Of a DNA stretch of 64,000 nucleotides, positions 22,279 to 31,200 are shown piece by piece. Below the pieces are notes generated by a model. That model was not told where the DNA came from, searched no databases, and saw nothing but the letters and a program-made list of their open reading frames with translations. The translations under genes were made by a program, and so were the position numbers. Source of the DNA: Streptomyces flavidovirens DSM 40150 (GTDB lineage: Bacteria; Actinomycetota; Actinomycetes; Streptomycetales; Streptomycetaceae); contig NZ_AUBE01000022.1 in assembly GCF_000429085.1 (NCBI RefSeq), forward strand, positions 56,131-120,130. Direction: 5' to 3'. How positions within the stretch are numbered: the first letter of the stretch is position 1; each line of letters starts with the position of its first letter.

Positions 22279-25200
22279 TCAGCCCTTCGGTGACGGTCCC
22301 TCCGTGGAGATCAGGTCCGTGGAGATCAGGTCGGACAGCGGCGTCTCCGGTCTGGCGGTGGCCATGGCCAGTTGTCGGGTGAACTCCTGCGCCCAGCGTG
22401 CGACCGTCGCGGCGTCGAAGAGGTCCGTGGAGTACTCGAACGTCATGGTGATGCTCCCGGCGCCGGGGACGAGGACGACGTACAGCTCGTTGCGGGCGAC
22501 GTTGCCGACGGGCACGCCGCGGATGCTCGCGGACACCCCTCTCAGGTGGAGTGCCGGGGGCGGGGTGGTGACGACGGTGAACAACACCGTGGGGTACAGG
22601 CCGTCCGCCTCTTCGGGCGCGAGGAGACGGACGATCTCGTTCAGCGGCAGGGCCTGATGGTCGAGGGCGTTGAAGACCGTTCCGCCCAGACCGCTGACGA
22701 GGTCGGCGAAGGTGCGGGCCTCGGAGAGCCGGGCCCGCAGCAGAACGGAGTCTCCCAGCAGACCCACGATGTCCTCGTGTTCGCGGGCGCCTGCCCGGTT
22801 GGCACTGGAGGCGGCGAACACCACGTCACCGTCGCTGCCGCGCAGCCGGGCGCCCCAGGTGGCGAAGGCGGCGGCGAACACCATGTAGGGCGTGGTGCCG
22901 AGACGCGCGGCGACTTCGGTCACTCGGCCCGGCACGTCGCCCTCGACGACCTGGTGGTGCAGGGCTCCGCTGCCGGAGAGCTCGGCCGGACGAGGACGGT
23001 CGTACGGCAGCTCCAGACGCAGGGGTACGCCGCCGAGTTCGGCCCGCCAGAAAGCCTCCAGCGGGGCGCGGCGCCCGCCGCGGAGCTGTTCGCCCTCCCA
23101 GCGCGCGTAGTCCGCGAACTGGGCGGCGGGCGGGTCGAGGGGCGTCGCGGCGCCGTCGTTGTACAGCGTCCGCAGGTCGTTCCACACGATGCCCATCGAC
23201 CAGCCGTCGCAGATCGCGTGGTGCAGGACGACCATCAGAACCCACCGGTCCTCGGCCTGCCTGCCGAGCCTGAAGCGGAACAGCGGTGCCTGGTTCATGG
23301 CGAACGGGCGTGCTGCCTGTTCCTGGCACCAGCGGTCGAGTGCCGGGCCGTCCAGGGCGGTGAGGTCGTCGACGGGGACGCCGACCGGAACGTCGGCCAG
23401 AGTCTCGACGAGAAGCTCGCCGTCCCGGAGCACGGCCCGGCTGCGCAGCGCGCCGTGGCGTCGTACGAGACCTTCGAGCGCGCGGGTCAGGGCCCGCGGG
23501 TCCAGGCCGCCCCGCAGGTCGATCCGGTGAGCGACGTTGTACACGCCGGGGTCGGCACGCTCGTGGTGGCGTCGCCACAGCCGGCGCAGCGTGGCAGGCG
23601 CAGGGACGGGGTCCGACGACGGCTCGGGCCCTGGGTCCATGCGGCGGGCGACAGCGCGGATCGTCGGCGCGCGGAAGAATTCCGCCATGGACAGCGCGGC
23701 GCCGTGCTCCGTGGTCATACGGTTCAGCAACCGTACGGCGCTCAGCGAATGGCCGCCGAGTTCGAAGAACGAGCGAGTCACCGGCACGCCGCTGAGGCCC
23801 AGTTCGGCGCACCACAGCTCGTGGAGTGTCTTCTCCACGGGGGTGGCCGGTTCGTCGTCCGCGTTCACCGGGCCGGGCGCGGCGTCCTCGGGGGCGGGCA
23901 GCCGGCCGCGGTCGAGCTTTCCGGCGGTGTTCACCGGCAGTCTGTCCAGGCTCACCCACTGGCTCGGCACGAGGTGGCCGGGCAGCTCCGCGGCCAGTTC
24001 GGCGCGCAGTCTTGCGGTGTGCGTACGGTCCGGGGCGGCGGGCGTGACGTACGCGACGAGTTCCCATTCCCCGTGGCTGTCCCTGCGGGGCAGGACGGCG
24101 GCGTCCCGGACGCCCGGCCGCCGCGTCAGGGCCTGCTGGACCTCGGCGGGTTCGACGCGGTGGCCCCGGATCTTGACCTGATCGTCGGTACGGCCGAGGT
24201 ACGCGAGCGTCCCGTCGTCGCGCCAGCGTGCCAGGTCTCCGGTGCGGTAGAAGACCTCGCCCGTGCTGGTCGGCAGGAAGGCCGCGGCCGTCTCGTCGGG
24301 ACGGCGGTGGTAGCCGTACGACACCGCTGTGCCGCCCACATGGATCTCGCCGGTCACACCCCGTGGCACCTCGTCGCCGGCGGCGTCGAGCAGTGTGACG
24401 CGCGCGCCGGGGACGGGTGTGCCGATGGGCGGGCAGGTGCCTTGGCGGGGGTCCACCCGGTGCGAGGTGACGATGACGGAGGTCTCGGTCGGACCGTACT
24501 GGTTGTACAGCGCGCACTGGGGGTGCGTGTCGAGGAACCGGAGGAACGCCGGGGTGAGCTGCAGGGCCTCTCCGGCCGAGAACAGCTCGCGCAGTGCGGG
24601 CAGCCGGGGGCCGGTCTCGATCAGGTACTTCAGCGGGGTGCACGGCATGAACATCCGCTGCACGCCGTGGCGGCGCAGCAGGCCGGCGAGTGCCACCGGA
24701 TCGTGCCGCAGCTCGTCGTCCACGAGCACGAGCGCGGCCCCGGACGCCAGGGTGGTGAAGATTTCCTGGACACTGACGTCGAAGGCGGGCGATGTCCACT
24801 GCAGGGTCCGCAGCGCCGGATGCCGCTCGATGTGGCGGAGCACCAGGTTGACCGGGCCCCGGTGGGGCACGACGACACCCTTCGGGCGGCCGGTGGAACC
24901 CGAGGTGTAGACGCAGTACGCGGGATCCCCGGCGCGTACGCCGTCGGCCTCGGCGTCCGCTGTGTGGTGCGGCGTGTCCTGGCCGGCTGCCCGCTCCATC
25001 GTGCGCACGCGCCACTGCTGGAGGGCGGGACGCCTGGCTGCCGTCGCCTCGTCCGTCAGCACCAGCACGGGAAGGCCGTCGGCCAGGAGCTGTTCCATGC
25101 GGGCCGACGGCAGGGACGCGTCGACCGGGAGGTACGCCGCCCCGCTCTTCAGTACCCCAAGCAGCGCCGTGATCAGTTCGGGGCCGCGCGGAAGCACGAC

Positions 25201-28200
25201 GGCGACCCGTTCGCCGCGCCCTGCCCCCTGCGACTTCAGCCGGCGCGCGAGCCAGGTCGCCCGCCGGTCCAGTTCCCCGTACGGCACGTGCCCTGTTGCG
25301 GTGAACAGGGCGACAGCGTCCGGAGTCCGGTGGGCCTGCGCTTCGAACAGTCCGTGCAGGGTCTGCTCGACGTCCGGCAAGGGCTCGTGCTGCCGGCCGA
25401 GTAGCGCCAGGTCCGCGCGATCGGCTTCGGTGAGCGCCGTGAGTGCGGAGAGCGGGGCCCGGGGATCGGCGAGGGCCCTGCGCAGCACGTGCTCGACGTA
25501 GTCCACGAGCCGTCGTACGTCGCGTTCCGCGAACAGGTCCGTGTCGTACTCGGTCATGAAGCGCAGGCCGTCGCGGTGGTGCGTCAGATAGAAGCTGAGG
25601 TCGAAGGGCGCGCGGTCGGAGGGCGTGTCGAGCAGGGTCGCGGTCAGCGCCGGAGGGTCGAAGTCCACTTCCGCTTCGTTCTCGTACTCCACCATCACCT
25701 GGAACAGGGGATTGCGGCTGGGGTCACGATGCGGGTTGAGCTCGGAAACGAGTTCGTCGAAGGGGACGTCCCGGTGTTCGTAGGCGGCGGTGCTGCGCTC
25801 CTTCACCCGCTGCAGCAGGTCCGTGAAGCCGGGGTCACCGGTCAGATCGAGACGGAGCGCGACGGTGTCGAGGAACAGGCCGATCTCTTCCTCGGCTCCC
25901 TCCGGCCTGGCGGCCACCGCCGTTCCGACCACGATGTCCCGCTGCCCGCTGAACCGGCTGAGCACGGCGCCGATCGCGGCCGTCAGCACCATGAACAAGG
26001 TGACACGGCGCTGCGCGGCGAACTCCCTCAGCCCGCTGATCAGCCGGGCGTCCAGCGCGTGGGTGAAGCTCGCGCCCGCGCCGGAACGGACGGGCGGACG
26101 TGGCCTGTCCGAAGGCAGCGTCAGGTCTGGTGCGCCGTCCAGCTCGCGTCGCCAGAAGGCCAGCACTTCCGCCGTCCGGTCGGGGCCGACCACGGCTTGC
26201 GGGCGCGCGACCAGCGGCGCGAGAGCGGGGCCGTCGGGCCAGGAGCGGTAGTGGGCGGCCACCTCACGGGCGAAGACCCCGGTGGACGAGGAGTCGAAGA
26301 CGATGTGGTGCGCCAGGAGGAACAGGATGTGCCGCTCGTCCGACAGACGCAGCAGCCGGCAGGAGAACAGTGGCCCCGTGGTCAGGTCGAAGGCAGCGCC
26401 TCCCCCGGTCCGCAGCGCCGAGCGCAGTGCCTGTGCCTCGGTGGCGCCCGTGTGGTCCTCCACCGGGCAGTCGAACTCGACGTCCTCGCGGGTCTGGCGG
26501 CGGGGGGTGCCGTCCACTGCGGCGAAGAACGTGCGCAGCGCGGGCTGGCGCGCCGCTGTGCGGTGCAGGGCCCACGTCAGGCGCGGCACGTCCAGCGGGC
26601 CCTCCAGCCGGATCGCCTTCGGCTCGTGGTACATGCTGGTGCCGGGGTACATCTGCTCCACCAGCCAGATCCGGCGCTGAGCGGGCGACAGGGCGCTGGT
26701 GACGGGCGGCTCGACGGCCGCCGGCGGCCGCTGCTGTGTGCGAGCGCGCAGGGCGTCGATCGCGGGCAGCGCGGCGAGCACCTTGTCGGCGGGGACGCCG
26801 AAGTCCACGAAGCAGGCGATCTCGTCCGCGCCGGCTTCGGTCAGCCCGCGCACCGTGGCGGCCACCGAGTCGGCGTCGCCGATCAGGGCGCGTGAGGCGC
26901 AGTAGCTCTCGTAGGCCCGCCCGAGCAGGAAGTCCACGTCCTCCTCGGGCGTGTTCTCCAGGTCGACTTCGAAGCCGAGGCTGTTGGTGACCTGGTCGAA
27001 GAGGGCGAGCGAGGAGCGCAGGTACGCGACGAAGGGGTGATACGCCTCGGCGCGTGCGGTCCGCGCGTTCGCGCCGAGATAGGTGTGTACGAGGACCACG
27101 ACCCGGCCCGCGGCGGGGTCGAGACCGTGCTCGGCGCGGGTACGCCGGTAGAGCGCGATGTTCCCGGCCAGTTGCTCGACGGACTGCGACATCAGGTTGG
27201 TGACGACGCCGAGGTCCTCGGCGGCGGCGCGGCGGTAGCTGTCGGGGTTGCCCACGACCGCGACGTACAGGGGCGGCATGTCCTGGACGGGGCGGGGGTG
27301 CAGCCGGATCTCGACGGGGTCGCCGTCCCCCGCCGCCATCGTCAGCGGCTGTCCCGACCAGAGGGTGCGTACGGTCTCCAGCCGCTCGTACATCACCTCG
27401 CGGTGCCGGCCGAAGTTCTCCGGGGCGAGGGCAAAGTCCTTGGCGTGCCAGCCGCTCGCGAAGCAGACGCCGACCCGGCCGCCGGAGATGTTGTCGACGA
27501 CCGACCACTCCTCGGCGACTCGGACCGGGTGGTGCAGGGGAAGGACCACCGAGCCGGCGTGCAGCCGGACCCTGCTGGTGCGGGACGCGAGTGCGGCCGC
27601 GAGCACCGAGGGGTTGGGGAAGGGGGCGCCGAAGGAGTTGAAGTGCCGTTCGGGGAACCACAGGGCGTGGAAGCCGTTGCGGTCCGCGAATTCGGCGGCC
27701 TCCGTGATCAGCGCGTAGGTGTCGCGTGTGCCGGTCTCGGGGTAGTCGCCGAAGAAGTACAGGCTGAAGTCGCAGCCTGATGTTTGTCTGTCGTTCCCGG
27801 TGTCCTGAGGCGGTGCGGCAGCCGTGGCGGGCCGGTGCGGTACGTCGGGCGTCGCGGCGTGCGGTTCTGGTGCGGTGGCACGGACCGGCCGCGGTGGCGG
27901 GGCGGCGGAGGCGGCCGTTCGGGGCGCCGGGCCTGCGAACATCTCCAGTTGGCGGTTCATCAGGCCGGTGACCTGTTCGACGAGCTGCCCGGCGAGCTGG
28001 AGCTGCTGCGTCACTACCTCCCGCAGTCCCTTGTCACCGTCCGGTTCCTGCCCCGTGGTGCCAGGCGGCGCCTGTACGGAAGTTCCGGCAGGCAGCCCGC
28101 CGGGCGGCTGTTCCCCGGGTGCCTGCGCCGCTGGTACGGCGCCGGGAGCCGCCGGTCGCGGACCGCCTCCGAGTCGTACGACGAGCTCGGCGAGCTTGCG

Positions 28201-31200
28201 CGGAGTGTCGGAGTCCGAGAACAGCTCCCGGACGGGGACACGCACTCCGTGGAGCCGCTGCAACTCTGTGGTCATGCCCATCAGCGCCAGGGAGTCGGCG
28301 CCCAGAGCGAAGAACGAGCGGTCGGGCTCCACCTCCGTGGGATCAACACCCAGCTTCCGCGCTGTCAGTTCGCGAATGCCGCCGATGATCTCGTCCGCAG
28401 CCCCGGTGGCCGGTGCAGGTGCAGGTGCCGTACCCGCGTGCGCCAAGGCCCCGGCTTCCGGAGCCCGGTCCGCCACCCCCGCACCCGCACCCGCCCCCGC
28501 GACCGAGTAGCGGCGCCGCCGCATGGGGTGGCCGGGGAGCGGTACGCGGCCTCCCTCGCGGCACACCTCCTGCCAGTCGATGTCAGCTCCTCGCCGGTAG
28601 AACTCACCGACAGACGTCAGGAAACCCCGCCACTGCCCGTCCCCTGTCCCCTGGCCGGGCACCCAGCGGCTGTCGGGCAGACAGTGCCGGCCCAGGCGCG
28701 TGAGCACATCACCGGCGCCGACCTCCAGGAAGTCCGTACAGCCCTCGCGGGCCGCCGTCGCTGTCGCCAGGTCGAAGCGGACGGGCTCACGTGCCTGGCG
28801 TACGAGGTAGTCGGCGTCGACCGTCCAGCCGGCCGGGAGCAGTGCGCCGTCGAGCGTGCTCACCACCGGAAGGCGCAGCGGGTGCCGCTCCAGCCGTTCG
28901 GCGCGGGAGCGCAGTTCGGACAGCACAGCGTCGAGCTCCGCCGAGTGGAAGGCGCGGTCCACGGGCACGGTGCGCCACGGGATGCCCTCCTGGTCGAGGA
29001 GGCGACCGGCTTCCCGCACGGCGTCCGCCGGTCCTGAGACGACCTGGGAGCGCGGCCCGTTGACCCCGGCCAGTTCGGTTCCCGACGCCTGCGCGATGCG
29101 CCGCGCCGTCCCTGTGTCGGCGCGCAGTGTCAGCATTCCGCCGGGAGGGCACTGCTGCTCCATCAGCCTGCCGCGCCAGGCGGTGATCCGCAGACCGTCC
29201 TCGACGGACAGGGCGCCCGCGGCGCACAGCGCCGCGTACTCTCCGACGCTGTGTCCGAGCAGGAGGACGGGACGGATTCCGGCAGCGCGCCACAACTGCG
29301 TGAGAGCCATGTGATGGGCAAAGAGAGCGGGCTGGGCCGTGCCGGTCGGCCAGATCGCGTCGGAGGGCGCCGTACTCCCGTCGAGCAGCAGGGGCAACAG
29401 CGTGCCGCCGAACTCCTCGGCGTACACCTGCTCGCACAGGTCGAGGACCCGGCGGGCGCCGGGGTGGACCGCGTAGATCTCACGTGCCATGCCCGGGCGG
29501 GCGCTGCCCTGGCCGGAGTACGCGAAGGCCGGCCGCCCGAGCGGGGCGCCGTCGGTGACCGCACTGTCCAGCGCCCGGCCGAGTTCCTGTGCCGTACGCC
29601 CCACAACGGCCGTCCGGTGCTTTCGATGGGGTCTGCCGAGAGCCAGCGTGGCGGCCACGTCGGAGGCGGCCGCGCCGGGGTTCTCCCGCAGGTGCCGTCG
29701 CAGCCGGTCGACGAGCTCGGCCAGCGCTTCGGGGTCCCGCGCGGAGACGGGCACGAGCACCGGGTAGTGGGCAGGGGGCGGGACGCGGCGGGGCGGCGCC
29801 TCTTCCAGCACCACGTGTGCGTTGGTGCCGCCGACACCGAGTGCGCTGACACCGGCTCTGAGCGGTACGCCGGGGGGCGCGGTCCAGGGCTTCAGTTCCG
29901 TGCCGAGCACGAACGGGCTGTCTTCGAGCGGGAGCGCGGGGTTGGCCCGGCGCAGGTGCAGCGTCGGTACGAGGGTGCGGTGCTTCAGCATCAGCACCGT
30001 CTTGATCAGGCCGGCCATGCCGGCACAGCTGTCCAGATGACCTATGGCAGGTTTCACGGAGCCCAGGGTGCAGAAGCCCGTGCGCTCGGTGCCCTCTGCG
30101 AAGGCGCGCGACAGCGCCTCGAACTCCACCGGATCACCGAGCTGCGTGCCGGTGCCGTGAGCCTCCACGTAGGTGACGGTCTCCGGTGGAACCGCGGCCT
30201 TGCGGAGCGCCCGCCGCACCACCTCCACCTGACCGGCAAGGCCGGGTGCGCTGAACCCGGCCTTGCCCGCCCCGTCGTTGTTGACCGCCGAGCCCGCGAT
30301 GACGGCGTGCACGGTGTCGCCGTCGGCGAGTGCGCGGTCGAGCCGCTTGAGCAGTACGGCGGCGACTCCGTTGCCGCCCACGGTGCCGTCGGCGTCAGCG
30401 TCGAACGCCCGGCAGCGTCCGGTCGGCGACAGGATGGAACCGGGGTGGCTGCGGTACCCGGAATCCTGCGGGGTGTGCACGGCCGAGGCGCCGGCGAGGG
30501 CCACGTCGGCGTCGCCGCTGATCAGCGACTGGGCGGCGAGGTGTACGGCGACCAGCGAGGTCGAGCAGGCCGTCTGGACGCCGATGGCGGGGCCGGTGAG
30601 GCCGAGCCGGTAGGCGACGCGGGTGGCGAGGAAGTCGGGTTGCCTTCCCATGGCCGTCAGCAGCCCGGTGGCCGGGTCGCCGTCCGTGCGTGCCGTCGTA
30701 CCTGGCGCGCTCTGGTGGTCGTAGAGATTCATTCCGGAGCCGGCGAACACGCCGATGCGGCGGTCGGATGCCGGCGCCGCGTAACCGGCGTCCTCCAGTG
30801 CCTCGTGACAGCACTCAAGGAAGAGCCGGTGAGCCGGGTCGGTGAGTCCGGCCTCCTTGGGGTTCATCCCGAAGAAGTCCGAGTCGAAGCCCTCTATGTC
30901 GTCGAGAACACCACCGACGGGGACATGGTCCGGCTCGGCACCACGCCCCGGAAAGACGCTGACGCTGTCCTTGCCCTGGTGGAGATTCGCCCAGAACGCG
31001 TCGACGGACGGGGCGCCGGGAAAGCGTGCGGACATGCCGATGATGGCGATGCGGTGGTCCGGAGCTTCGGCCGCCCCGCCCCCGGCCGCTGTCGGCTGGG
31101 GGGCGGGGGCGGGGCCGCAGGCTGGGGCCGGGAGCCGGGACGGTTCCGGCGCGGCGGCGGCCAGATGCGCCGCCAGGGCGGAGACCGTCGGGTGCTCGAA

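Noticed and set aside
22372..25404. 1010-residue open frame on the plus strand
   Set aside because: Same reason: antisense to the adenylation and condensation domains of the synthase.
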